Virus record (IMG/VR): IMGVR_UViG_3300035183_000286 | Coordinates: 1 to 39,608 of that record | DNA length: 39,608 bases | Reading direction: 5' to 3' (one strand) | Source: a virus | Shown here: piece by piece, positions 13,311-19,990 of the stretch | Layout: each line of letters starts with the position of its first letter | How positions within the stretch are numbered: the first letter of the stretch is position 1 | Translations under genes and position numbers: made by a program | The notes under the pieces: model-generated | What the model saw: the letters and a program-made list of their open reading frames with translations, nothing else | What the model was told of the DNA's origin: nothing | Databases searched by the model: none

Positions 13311-13393
13311 GCGACCGAAACGCCCATCTCAAGCGACATGGTTGCCCCCCCGGCGAGCGACTTCACGCGGCCCATCGGCTTGAGGCAGCTCAC
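13307..13393 (-). CDS. Micro-ORF (28 aa) in overlap chain
   Basis: GTG 13393 (GTGA overlap with the gene before, GGGGAGG upstream) to TGA 13307 (ATGA overlap with the next). The product is hydrophobic/basic. The support is the double 4-nt overlap, which recurs through this operon; there is no recognisable domain. Confidence 0.4.
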   Translation of the reverse strand: MSCLKPMGRVKSLAGGATMSLEMGVSVA

Positions 13394-13455
13394 TGGTCCT
13401 CCCCATTAAGGCGAAGACGCTCCGGCGTGTTGCCCCAAGAAAAGACGTGGGTCAC
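13390..13455 (-). CDS. Micro-ORF (21 aa) in overlap chain
   Basis: GTG 13455 overlaps the stop of the winged-helix gene by 4 nt; TGA 13390 overlaps the next GTG by 4 nt. The product begins MTHVFSWGNTPERLRLNGED. It may be a translated coupling peptide or a small functional protein. Confidence 0.45.
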   Translation of the reverse strand: MTHVFSWGNTPERLRLNGEDQ

Positions 13456-13781
13456 CGACGATCCCATACCGTAGCACTCCTCCCGCTCGCATTGGGTCGG
13501 CGTTTCCCGGTGTCAAACAGTTTCCCGTCCTGCTGAAGCTCCGTGATTCTGGGTCGGACCGCCAGGACCGTCTCCCCGATCGCAGCCGCGGCTTCATCGG
13601 CCGTCATGGGCCCTCTCCGGACGTACGCCGCTATCAGCTGGTCGCACAGCAGCTTCTTCCGGTCCGCGATCGCGTCTCTGGACGCCCGGCGGGTATCCGC
13701 CGGCGCCTCAGGGGCGAAGAGCGGCAGGTCGCTCGAGGACGAGCGGGGGAGGAGTTCGGGATCATCTGGGGCGGATCTCAC
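13452..13781 (-). CDS. Winged-helix DNA-binding protein
   Basis: A 109-residue protein from GTG 13781. After a disordered Pro/Ser-rich N-terminus it has a helix (AIADRKKLLCDQLIAAYV) and a winged helix: GPMTADEAAAAIGETVLAVR, then RITELQQDGKLFDTGKRRP, ending in SATVW. This layout is frequent in small phage regulatory proteins. It probably controls transcription or replication in the early region. Start spacing of 15 bases from the previous stop. Confidence 0.75.
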   Translation of the reverse strand: MRSAPDDPELLPRSSSSDLPLFAPEAPADTRRASRDAIADRKKLLCDQLIAAYVRRGPMTADEAAAAIGETVLAVRPRITELQQDGKLFDTGKRRPNASGRSATVWDRR

Positions 13782-13796
13782 GCGAATCGGCCTACT

Positions 13797-14066
13797 TCAT
13801 CCAGCCCGGCGCGTGCAGGTCGCGAACCATTCCTTCGGCTTCTTGAGCCCCAGCCGCCTCCCCCGCCCGTTGACGCTCGACGATGAGCGTCCGAGTGCCA
13901 GCGCCAGCAACGGCATCCTTCCGCCGGACTCCATCGGACCCCACTCACCCCAGCACCTTCCAGCCCTCGCCGAGAACTCGGCGGCGAACTTTTCCGCCGT
14001 CGCGCCGGCGCCCAGCGTGGCGATGTCGGCGATTTGCTCGGTGCGGGTGGTGGTGGCAGCGGTCAC
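13797..14066 (-). CDS. Hypothetical protein (89 aa)
   Basis: GTG 14066 with CCAAGGAGCACC upstream (good Shine-Dalgarno site). The Thr/Ala-rich start is followed by a helical stretch (KFAAEFSARAG), then a W-containing segment and a basic C-terminus (GRRLGLKKPKEWF). No family recognised; the basic tail could contact nucleic acid. Confidence 0.55.
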   Translation of the reverse strand: MTAATTTRTEQIADIATLGAGATAEKFAAEFSARAGRCWGEWGPMESGGRMPLLALALGRSSSSVNGRGRRLGLKKPKEWFATCTRRAG

Positions 14067-14221
14067 GGCAGGTGCTCCTTGGAAAAAGTGACGGCCTGGG
14101 AAAGGCCTCTTTCCTTTACGGTGGCGGACCCCGAGGAGACTGGCCCGTTCACCAACCCAGACCTTTGCGTGGCCGGTCCCCGACTGGGGAAGTCCCTTGC
14201 GAAGAGACCCGTACAAGTCAA
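14063..14221 (-). CDS. Possible small protein (52 aa, TTG start)
   Basis: Frame from TTG 14221 (TTGA overlap with the preceding micro-ORF) to TGA 14063 (GTGA overlap with the 89-residue gene). Polar, Ser/Thr-rich product. Support is the chain of overlaps only; the stretch also contains an imperfect GGCC-TTTCCCA-GGCC hairpin followed by five T's, so a regulatory reading is equally possible. Confidence 0.3.
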   Translation of the reverse strand: MTCTGLFARDFPSRGPATQRSGLVNGPVSSGSATVKERGLSQAVTFSKEHLP

Positions 14222-14316
14222 CACCGGCCGTTACTGTGGGCGGGGCTCTCCTGGGTGCACAGGACCCGCTGAGCCGCCGCCAGACATGGGGTAGTTAACG
14301 CCCGTTCCCTGCTCAC
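14218..14316 (-). CDS. Possible micro-ORF (32 aa)
   Basis: GTG 14316 with GGCGGGGAA upstream, ending at TGA 14218 that overlaps the next TTG. The product contains three cysteines. Weakly supported. Confidence 0.25.
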   Translation of the reverse strand: MSRERALTTPCLAAAQRVLCTQESPAHSNGRC

Positions 14317-14337
14317 GTGAACGAGTTCCCCGCCAGC

Positions 14338-14421
14338 CTACTTCCGCTTCCACGGCGGACCGACGACATCCCAGTACCGGTCTCGCCACCAGCGCCAGTC
14401 CATCCAGGCGGGCAGCCTCAC
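14338..14421 (-). CDS. Tryptophan-rich microprotein (27 aa)
   Basis: GTG 14421 overlaps the stop of the zinc-ribbon gene by 4 nt. The product has six tryptophans in 27 residues (WMDWRWWRDRYW core) and a basic end (PPWKRK). Such composition is unlikely for a random frame and suggests membrane-interface or nucleic-acid binding. Function unknown. Confidence 0.5.
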   Translation of the reverse strand: MRLPAWMDWRWWRDRYWDVVGPPWKRK

Positions 14422-14777
14422 CGCGGACTCCCACAGTGCCGGCACGTCTCGCCGGCCGAGATGCCGAGGCAGATGCCGCAGCGGCGCGGCAGGCTGGCCA
14501 CCTGCTGGCGCACCCGCGCCTCCTGGGCCTCCAGGTTCACCTTCTGGCGGGGCGTCAGGTGATTCGTGACGAGGTGGTCGAACTGCCCCTGCTGCTTCCG
14601 GGTCTCCGCCGAGGCCCAGATGGCCACCGCCTGCTTGGTGATCTCCTTCCCCGTCTCCTGCCGGAGGATGGCGACGACGTCCTCCTTCGAGTGGTGCGCC
14701 AGGAGCGCCAGTGCGCGATCCCGGATCACCCGTCCCTGCGCCGCCCGGGTTGGGTGGTCTCGAAGGGTCGACCTCAT
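14418..14777 (-). CDS. HTH plus zinc-knuckle protein
   Basis: A 119-residue protein from ATG 14777 (ATGA overlap upstream). Residues 20-55 contain a helix-turn-helix-like segment (DVVAILRQETGKEITKQAVA, then IWAS) and residues 95-117 a four-Cys zinc finger, CGIC-x9-C-x2-CG. Probably a DNA-binding regulator of the early operon. It lies between the membrane/coiled-coil gene and the Trp-rich microprotein. Confidence 0.7.
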   Translation of the reverse strand: MRSTLRDHPTRAAQGRVIRDRALALLAHHSKEDVVAILRQETGKEITKQAVAIWASAETRKQQGQFDHLVTNHLTPRQKVNLEAQEARVRQQVASLPRRCGICLGISAGETCRHCGSPR

Positions 14778-15079
14778 ACGTCGTAATCCCTCAGGTCGTC
14801 CACGTCGATCGGCTCGGTCACCAGCCGCTCCAACTCCTCCAAGGTCACGCGACCGGGTGCATACGTCGCCGCCTTCCGCTCCAGCGCACGGGCTCGCCAG
14901 AACACCGACTCGGCCAGCCGAGTCGATGCGATCTTTAACCAGAGGTCGGCGTCGTCTTCCGCCATCTTCTGGCGCCGCTTTGCCTCCGCCACGCGCTGCA
15001 TGGCGATCCGAAGGGTCAGGTAGAGGAACAGGGAGATGGCGAACCAGAAGACCGCGACGATCATCCAGAATGGTGTCAC
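14774..15079 (-). CDS. Membrane-anchored helical protein after SbcD
   Basis: A 101-residue protein from ATG 15079, overlapping the nuclease stop by 4 nt. One N-terminal membrane segment (PFWMIVAVFWFAISLFLYLT) is followed by a long charged helix (MQRVAEAKRRQKMAEDDAD onwards). The orientation suggests a cytoplasmic helix tethered to the inner membrane. It occupies the place where sbcC would be expected after sbcD, but it has no ATPase motif. Could tether the nuclease or be unrelated. Confidence 0.65.
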   Translation of the reverse strand: MTPFWMIVAVFWFAISLFLYLTLRIAMQRVAEAKRRQKMAEDDADLWLKIASTRLAESVFWRARALERKAATYAPGRVTLEELERLVTEPIDVDDLRDYDV

Positions 15080-16251
15080 GCCGCCACCTCGCTCTCGGTC
15101 GTGGCGGTCACGGCCCGGAGGGCGCCCGCCCCTGTTTCCATGAACGCTTCGCGGTCCATGCCTGGCGGCAACTGGCGCTTGGCCAGCGCCTCGGCCAGGA
15201 CCTGCTCGACGCTCTTCCCCCGGATCGAGACCCGCACGCCCAAGACCTCGATCTCCTTGTCCGGCCGGCGAAGGTCGAGGCGATAGAGGACCGCCTTCGC
15301 CTGGGTGCTGACGATCGCCCGGTGGTTCAGGCCCCGGCCGATCTCCACCGGCACGTTCTCGACGACCTGGCGGATCACGGCCCCCGCCACCTCGGCGGGG
15401 AGGTTGGCGGCGATCGCCTGGTCGAGATCCTGCGAGGTCATGCCCCGCGCGTCGATCGGCGGGAGATCATAGACCCGGCGTACGCACTCGATCGGTTGCC
15501 GAGTGACGGACCCGGTGGAGAGATCAGCCAGGAGCCAACCCTTCCCCTCGAGGCCGAGCTTGGCTTCATCGTGGATCTCGCCCCAGGCGTCGGTCGAGAC
15601 GTAGTCGAGGCTCCCCGCGTACCAGCAGCGCGGCGCCGCTTCCTGCTGGACGTGCCAGTGCCCCAGGGCCCCGTAGCTCCAGCCGCGGCCCAGCTCCTCG
15701 GCCGAGACGTCCATCGTCAGCCGCCCGATCTTGGCCAGCCAGCGCTTGGTCGGGGCGGGGACGTTCCCGTGGAGGAGGAGCACCTGGTGGGGCTCCGGTC
15801 CTTCGGGCGCGAGTCGCGGCCGGTCCGGGCTCCGGAGGGCCGCCTCGCTCACGGCCAGGACACTCAGGCCGAGCGACGGATAGACCACCCGCCTGGTCCC
15901 CAGTACCACGTCGCAGCCGATCTCGGTCAGGATCGAGAGGGGGGAGCCCAGGCACGCCTCCGGCGGACACTCATGATTGCCGGCGATGATGATCACCGGC
16001 GCGTCGGGCAGGGCCTGGCGGAGGCGCTTGAACTGCTGGAAGGCGAAGTGGACCACTAGGTTGCTGGGGCGGGGGACATCGTAAATGTCCCCGGCAACCA
16101 GCACGACCTCGGGCTCCGCGGCGATCACGCCGTCGACCGCTGCCTTCATGGCCCGCGCGCCATCATTCTCGCGCAGGTTGAGCCCATCCGGGGTGAACCG
16201 GCGGCCTTGGCGGTAGCCGAGATGCAGGTCGGCGAGGTGGGCGAGCTTCAC
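15076..16251 (-). CDS. sbcD: SbcD/Mre11-type DNA exonuclease
   Basis: A 391-residue metallophosphoesterase. Motifs appear in order: DLH (Asp8, His10), GDIYD (Asp55), GNHE (Asn92, His93), LHGN (His161) and GHWH (His198, His200), the complete two-metal site of Mre11/SbcD nucleases. It would process DNA ends or hairpins during replication and recombination. The usual partner SbcC/Rad50 was not found in the window. The start overlaps by 4 nt the candidate annealing protein upstream, linking end processing with strand annealing. An alternative is a host-derived anti-repair function. Confidence 0.9.
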   Translation of the reverse strand: MKLAHLADLHLGYRQGRRFTPDGLNLRENDGARAMKAAVDGVIAAEPEVVLVAGDIYDVPRPSNLVVHFAFQQFKRLRQALPDAPVIIIAGNHECPPEACLGSPLSILTEIGCDVVLGTRRVVYPSLGLSVLAVSEAALRSPDRPRLAPEGPEPHQVLLLHGNVPAPTKRWLAKIGRLTMDVSAEELGRGWSYGALGHWHVQQEAAPRCWYAGSLDYVSTDAWGEIHDEAKLGLEGKGWLLADLSTGSVTRQPIECVRRVYDLPPIDARGMTSQDLDQAIAANLPAEVAGAVIRQVVENVPVEIGRGLNHRAIVSTQAKAVLYRLDLRRPDKEIEVLGVRVSIRGKSVEQVLAEALAKRQLPPGMDREAFMETGAGALRAVTATTESEVAA

Positions 16252-17084
16252 TCGGCCGCGTCTCCCGCCTCGGGCTCCTGGCCGAGCTCCGCCTGCTGGG
16301 TCTGCTTCTTCCCCTTCCGACGCTCGAGGGCCTCATAGAGCTTGGGCACATCCTTCTGCCCTACCTCGCCTTCGCCGATCGCCTCCTTCACGAGCTCGGC
16401 GAGCTGGTCCTTGGTCTTGATCCCCGCGGCGCGCGCCTCGGCGTAGAACTTCTGGCGCTGCTCCTCGGTCCAGGGCTCGTCGGTCTCCGCCTCCGCCAGG
16501 TGCTGGAGCATGGCGTCCTCATCCTGGGTCGCGAAGAACGCGCTGGCGCCCGTCACTTCCTTGGTGGAGAAAGCGGCCGCCCGCTTCTCCGCCATGGCGA
16601 GGCACTGGTGCACCATCTCCCGCGCGTCCTTGTAGGTATAGCCCTTCCCATCCTTCCTCTCGAACCGCCTCTCCATCGTGTTGCAGTTGCCGGAGCGGGG
16701 GGCGGAGAGGCGTCCGACGCTGTCCTCGATCGCCACCGTGACGGTCACGGAGACGTACTCGGCGGTCTCGATAATCCGCGGATCCTCGACGTGGCGGAGT
16801 CGCAGGCGGAACAGATTGCGCAGCTCCTCCGCGCCCTGCTGATACAGGATCGGCTTGGGGAAGACTTCCCGGCCGTCCTTGGTCTTGGGGTTGCCGTAGT
16901 GCACGCCATCCACCAGGACCGTCTCGAGGATCCGGGCCATGCGCTTCTGGCGGGTAGCGATCTTCGCGAGGCCCTGCTCGAACTCGTCGTCGCTCAGGGT
17001 CGCCAGGTCGAAGCCGGCGCGATTGGCGAGGATGAGCTGCGTTGCTGCCTCGCGCTGCGTGTCCATGTCAGGGGTTGCCGTCAC
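16248..17084 (-). CDS. Candidate single-strand annealing / recombination protein
   Basis: 278 residues if GTG 17084 is the start, which has a GGGAGGAAGG site; ATG 17066 gives six fewer. The N-terminal half contains DGVHYGNPKTKDG, then LYQQGAEELRNLFRL, a pattern I associate with phage proteins near exonucleases that resemble Rad52/RecT-like annealing proteins; the middle has MVHQCLAMAEKRA and TGASAFFATQDED. The C-terminus is a charged helical tail. The neighbour is an SbcD-type nuclease, as expected for an annealing/nuclease pair. The family call is from memory and not certain. Confidence 0.55.
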   Translation of the reverse strand: MTATPDMDTQREAATQLILANRAGFDLATLSDDEFEQGLAKIATRQKRMARILETVLVDGVHYGNPKTKDGREVFPKPILYQQGAEELRNLFRLRLRHVEDPRIIETAEYVSVTVTVAIEDSVGRLSAPRSGNCNTMERRFERKDGKGYTYKDAREMVHQCLAMAEKRAAAFSTKEVTGASAFFATQDEDAMLQHLAEAETDEPWTEEQRQKFYAEARAAGIKTKDQLAELVKEAIGEGEVGQKDVPKLYEALERRKGKKQTQQAELGQEPEAGDAAE

Positions 17085-17365
17085 TCTTTCCCTTCCTCCC
17101 TGGGCACGCCTCGATGTGCCGGATGTGGCCGATGCCATTGGCGCGGTATTCCACTCCGCACTGTTCGCATTTCATCAGGTCAATGGGCCGCTCGGTTGCG
17201 AGCAGCGCCCGGCTCAGGGTCGCAACGAGATCCATGGGTTTCCGTCCTCCGCCATTGCTGGAGCAGCCGTTCCGCGTGGTCGGGTATGGTACCAGGGGGG
17301 CGATAAAGAGCCCCTCGTCCGCAGACCACCAGCAGTCAAAGCCGTTGTGGATTGCCGACGCTCAC
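17068..17365 (-). CDS. Zinc-finger protein, apparently made by RF2-type +1 frameshift
   Basis: GTG 17365 (GTGA overlap with the upstream stop, AGGAGG site) reads nine codons to CTT TGA C at 17335..17341. Skipping one base continues the open frame as DCWWSADEGLFIAPLVPYP and on to TGA 17068, 98 residues in all. The C-terminal part has a zinc-finger pattern, CEQCG-x12-HIRHIEAC. The heptamer CTTTGAC is identical to the frameshift site of bacterial prfB. Third codon positions are GC-rich throughout the shifted part. An internal ATG at 17235 with GGAGGA upstream could also give a 55-residue form. Confidence 0.6.
17336..17341 (-). promoter_or_regulatory. Candidate programmed +1 frameshift site (CTT TGA C)
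   Basis: CTT codon 17339..17341 followed by TGA 17336..17338 and C. It is the same heptamer that controls release factor 2 synthesis, where slow UGA termination allows tRNA-Leu to slip. No strong Shine-Dalgarno stimulator is seen just upstream. Confidence 0.5.
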
Positions 17366-17859
17366 GGTCCCTCCTGGTGGTGTACGCCGCCCTGAGCCCC
17401 TGGGGCAATTGTGTTGTTGGGGCAAAGCAGAACGCCCGCGACCTGTCCCCAGAAAAACTCACCGCCGCCCTCGCGGCACTCCGCCTTGGCGCACCGCAGC
17501 GCGACCGCCCGGGCGGCGGGCCCATACCATCCGCGCAGCTGAGACGCCGCGTCGTTCGGCGACCCTGCAACGAGGGACCGTATCGCCTCCGTCGATCGCG
17601 GCGACTCGGCCCCGAGTTGCAGGCAGCACTCGGGACATGCCACTTCCCACCCGCTCACCATCGTGTTGCAGCACGGACAGGGCTCGGCCAGACGGACTCC
17701 GCCGCTGGCAAACGCGGTGACGGTGAGGCCATAGGCGTCCCCCGTCACCACAAACGTCAGGCGGTGGCCCAGCGCGTCAGCGGCTTTCAGCCGCTCCAGA
17801 AACTCCGGATCCCCGATCTCGATCTGTGCGAGAAAGAGGCGGCGATCATTCGCGGGCAT
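17362..17859 (-). CDS. Zinc-ribbon protein of the early operon
   Basis: A 165-residue protein from ATG 17859. After an alpha/beta start (FLERLKAADALGHRLTFVV) comes a four-Cys cluster, CPCC-x11-CPECC (residues 61-79), then a helical stretch and a less ordered tail with further cysteines. No family recognised. It overlaps the RHH gene by 14 nt and the frameshifted gene by 4 nt. Confidence 0.7.
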   Translation of the reverse strand: MPANDRRLFLAQIEIGDPEFLERLKAADALGHRLTFVVTGDAYGLTVTAFASGGVRLAEPCPCCNTMVSGWEVACPECCLQLGAESPRSTEAIRSLVAGSPNDAASQLRGWYGPAARAVALRCAKAECREGGGEFFWGQVAGVLLCPNNTIAPGAQGGVHHQEGP

Positions 17860-18088
17860 CGGTCACCCCTGCGACGAGGCCGAGGGCCGCGCTCTCCTGG
17901 CGACTCACGGCATCAGCGATGACCATCCGTCCGTACTGCGACGCCTTCAGGTGAAGGCGGTCCGCCACGGCCTCAAACCGATGCTTCAGCTCTCGGGGGA
18001 CGGCGATGCTGATGGTCGCCCAATCGACCTCTCGCGCTCCACCGACCGGCGGAGCAGCATTCTCGGGGGGTAGGTCGTTGTGACTCAT
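17846..18088 (-). CDS. Ribbon-helix-helix DNA-binding protein
   Basis: 80 residues from ATG 18088 (a TTG at 18148 would add 20 residues). The disordered acidic/Pro-rich start is followed by WATISIAVPRELKHRFEAVA, then DRLHLKASQYGRMVIADAV, a beta strand and two helices fitting the RHH (Arc/CopG) fold, which binds operators as dimers. As the first gene of the early operon it probably regulates its own promoter; an AT-rich dyad lies at 18250..18270. Confidence 0.7.
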   Translation of the reverse strand: MSHNDLPPENAAPPVGGAREVDWATISIAVPRELKHRFEAVADRLHLKASQYGRMVIADAVSRQESAALGLVAGVTDARE

Positions 18089-18303
18089 AGAGATAGGTTC
18101 ATCCGTGACGAGACGTGAGCGTCCGAAAAGCACCAAGAACTGCGTCAACGTACATCTACTGACCTACACGCGCAAGAGTCGCCAAAAGGGGACACCTCGC
18201 GCGGTGTTGCGCCAGGCTCGCCATTCGGATGGTTGATTTATGAGTTACGGAGATATATCCGCTATATCTCGCGCGGGGCCCGAAAAATCCAGAGTTCCGT
18301 GCC
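18089..18303. promoter_or_regulatory. Early control region
   Basis: No clear gene between the RHH start and 18303. It is less GC-rich than the rest, with TTGATT (18233..18238) and an AT-rich dyad, and lies between the end of the late block and the start of the early block, where the early promoter is expected. I cannot place a convincing -35/-10 pair on the minus strand (weak option TTGCGC with TACGTT 17 bases on). Confidence 0.4.
18250..18270. promoter_or_regulatory. AT-rich dyad GAGATATA-N5-TATATCTC
   Basis: Perfect 8-bp arms (18250..18257 and 18263..18270) around TCCGC. It stands out in GC-rich DNA, upstream of the RHH gene; a likely operator. Confidence 0.55.
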
Positions 18304-18480
18304 TTGGCAGCCCAAATCATCGTGGCGCGGCACAGGGCCTATGTCGACGCGATTACAGGGGAGGGGGCCCTCAGCCAGTGTTCTCTCGCCGAGACTTTCG
18401 CCGAGGCGTCGGAGGAGTTGGGGGATGCGTTGAGGCGAGCCGGGCGAGTTGATCCTGAGCTTCGCCGGGCGGAAGGGTGA
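18304..18480 (+). CDS. Possible plus-strand small protein (58 aa)
   Basis: A frame open from 18244 to TGA 18480, with TTG 18304 or GTG 18322 as starts and no good Shine-Dalgarno site. The product is convincingly helical and acidic (VARHRAYVDAITGEGALSQC, then SLAETFAEASEELGDALRRA) with GC-rich third positions. It would be transcribed divergently from the RHH gene across the AT-rich dyad. It conflicts with the minus frame 18371..18505; only one is likely to be real. Confidence 0.4.
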   Translation: MAAQIIVARHRAYVDAITGEGALSQCSLAETFAEASEELGDALRRAGRVDPELRRAEG

Positions 18481-18505
18481 TGGGGGTCTCAAGCTCGCCG
18501 TTCAT
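18371..18505 (-). CDS. Possible small protein (44 aa) after spanin-like gene
   Basis: ATG 18505, MNGELETPITLPPGEAQDQL followed by a Pro/Arg-rich tail; no good Shine-Dalgarno site. It overlaps the plus-strand candidate in antisense. Weak. Confidence 0.25.
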   Translation of the reverse strand: MNGELETPITLPPGEAQDQLARLASTHPPTPPTPRRKSRRENTG

Positions 18506-18578
18506 CAGCTCAAGCAGGTAGCGTCCGGGGCGCTCTGTGCCTGGGTACTCTGGACCCGGGAGCGCGTGGCGGGGAAGG

Positions 18579-19193
18579 CTATCCCCTAACCAGCCGCCAG
18601 ACGTTGCAGCTCGCGCCGACCACGACCGCCCCGCCGCCCCCGATCGGATCCCAGCCGCCCGCCACATCCCCGACCCGACAGGGCCGCCGCGCCTTGGCCA
18701 AGTCTCGGGCGAGCTGGCCGACTTGGACCTCAATGCGGCCGAGCGAGTCCTCGGTCGACGCCAGCAGCGCCCGGAGCCGGCCGGTCTCGGCCCGCTCGTT
18801 CTCCCAGCCCCGGACGAGACTGTCCTGCAGAATCGAATCAGCCGTCACCGTCAGGTCGAGCAGCACCTCGGCCGCCTTGGACCGCGCGCGCCAGTAGTTC
18901 ACCGCGTTGACCGCCGAGTCAGGCGCGGGCGGGACGAGCCGGACCGAATCGCGCCAGACCGTCACCACGCGCCGGACCGAGTCACCCCGGGCCCCGAGCC
19001 GCACCCGAAGCGAATCGTTCACCGCCGAGAAGGCCGCCGACCGAAGCCGCGCCCGGTGCAGGAGGAGCCGGGCGTTCGCCACGTCGAGGCTGTCCGCCGA
19101 CGGGCTCGCCGGTCCGCCCGGCATGAGGCTGTGCACCAGGGCGACGAGGAGTGCCCCGACCAGCGCATAGACGAAGGCGGGCCGGACGGTCAC
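18579..19193 (-). CDS. Spanin-like membrane protein (Rz-type candidate)
   Basis: 204 residues from GTG 19193 (GTGA overlap; GTG 19205 possible). It has one N-terminal membrane segment (AFVYALVGALLVALVHSL) and a long helical periplasmic part with regular charged heptads (RLLLHRARLRSAAFSAVNDSL, later LRALLASTEDSLGRIEVQVG), ending in a Gly/Val-rich segment with two Cys. This layout is that of an inner-membrane spanin, the last lysis step in hosts with an outer membrane. Position at the end of the lysis/fibre block fits; no separate outer-membrane spanin was found. Confidence 0.6.
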   Translation of the reverse strand: MTVRPAFVYALVGALLVALVHSLMPGGPASPSADSLDVANARLLLHRARLRSAAFSAVNDSLRVRLGARGDSVRRVVTVWRDSVRLVPPAPDSAVNAVNYWRARSKAAEVLLDLTVTADSILQDSLVRGWENERAETGRLRALLASTEDSLGRIEVQVGQLARDLAKARRPCRVGDVAGGWDPIGGGGAVVVGASCNVWRLVRG

Positions 19194-19300
19194 TCTTTGC
19201 CCCACTTCCGTCGCGCCTCGGCCTGAGCCGCGGCGCGATCCTCTGCCACGTCGAGCGCCGAACGCACGTCCCAGCCCGAGAGCCCCCGGTCCCGGGCCAT
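19190..19300 (-). CDS. Small charged protein (36 aa)
   Basis: ATG 19300 overlaps the upstream TAA (TAATG) and its TGA overlaps the spanin-like start by 4 nt. The helical product is rich in Asp/Arg/Ala. No family recognised. Confidence 0.5.
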   Translation of the reverse strand: MARDRGLSGWDVRSALDVAEDRAAAQAEARRKWGKE

Positions 19301-19593
19301 TACGGCCACCTCGCGAGCGCCCACGCCGCGGCGATCATCGTCCCCGCATCCCAGAGCATTGCCCAGATCGGGTAACGAAAGCCGCGGGTCGTGTTGGCCT
19401 CGTCGACCGACAGGACCCAGAAGGCCGCGAGGAGCGTCGCGATCCGCATATCCCCGCGCGATCCCCACCAGAGCCCGATGCCGCCGACGAGATGCGCGGC
19501 GAGGTGCTGCCAGAAGCCGTCAGGCCACGTCCGGGGCCGGAAGATTTCGCGCAGGTCCCACTCCTCGAGGTCCAACAGGCGGCGAAGCTGCAT
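19300..19593 (-). CDS. Membrane protein (97 aa) in lysis block
   Basis: ATG 19593 (TGATG overlap). The hydrophilic N-terminal 28 residues are followed by three hydrophobic stretches: HLAAHLVGGIGLWWG, MRIATLLAAFWVLSV and IWAMLWDAGTMIAAAWAL. Could be a second holin, an antiholin or a structural membrane protein; the lysis-block position is suggestive only. Confidence 0.6.
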   Translation of the reverse strand: MQLRRLLDLEEWDLREIFRPRTWPDGFWQHLAAHLVGGIGLWWGSRGDMRIATLLAAFWVLSVDEANTTRGFRYPIWAMLWDAGTMIAAAWALARWP

Positions 19594-19985
19594 CAGGTCA
19601 CCTTGAGTTCGCCGGCGATGGCCAGCACGACCCGGTGCCAGCCCTTCTTCGTGGTCGCGTAGGTCCACTGGAAGAGAGCGACGTGCACCTCCTGCGCCTG
19701 ACTGGCATCCTCGAGCGCGTTGTCTGCGGGCTGCATCGTGTAGACCGCGGTACCGACGCCGCTCGGCGCGTCGTAGGTGTAGGTGCCGTTGTTCGTGTTG
19801 AGGATGTTCACCGCGTTCAGGCTGTTGAGCACGGCGCCGGTCGCTCGGTTGTAGAGCGTGAGTGTGAGGGCAGCGAGGGACGAGGGCGAGGCCCCCGCCT
19901 CGTCGCGGACCACAAAGGAGATTTTCGCGGTCCCCTTCTCGGCGATCTTCACCGGCCAGACCGTTTCGTTCGCGTTGGCTGCCAT
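19593..19985 (-). CDS. Virion structural protein, Ig-like/baseplate type
   Basis: 130 residues from ATG 19985. Beta-rich sequence with KIAEKGTAKISFVVRDEAG, then LTLTLYNRATGAVLNSLN and NTNNGTYTYDAPSG, resembling the small beta-sandwich proteins encoded among tail fibre genes. TGATG overlap with the next gene. Function as a fibre accessory is inferred. Confidence 0.55.
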   Translation of the reverse strand: MAANANETVWPVKIAEKGTAKISFVVRDEAGASPSSLAALTLTLYNRATGAVLNSLNAVNILNTNNGTYTYDAPSGVGTAVYTMQPADNALEDASQAQEVHVALFQWTYATTKKGWHRVVLAIAGELKVT

Positions 19986-19990
19986 CGCAC

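Noticed and set aside
13500-13520. Minus-strand TTGACA inside the winged-helix gene as promoter
   Set aside because: No acceptable -10 sequence at the right distance.
17401-17411. GGGCAATTG matching part of the 8052 operator
   Set aside because: Only nine bases, inside a coding region and not symmetric; probably chance.
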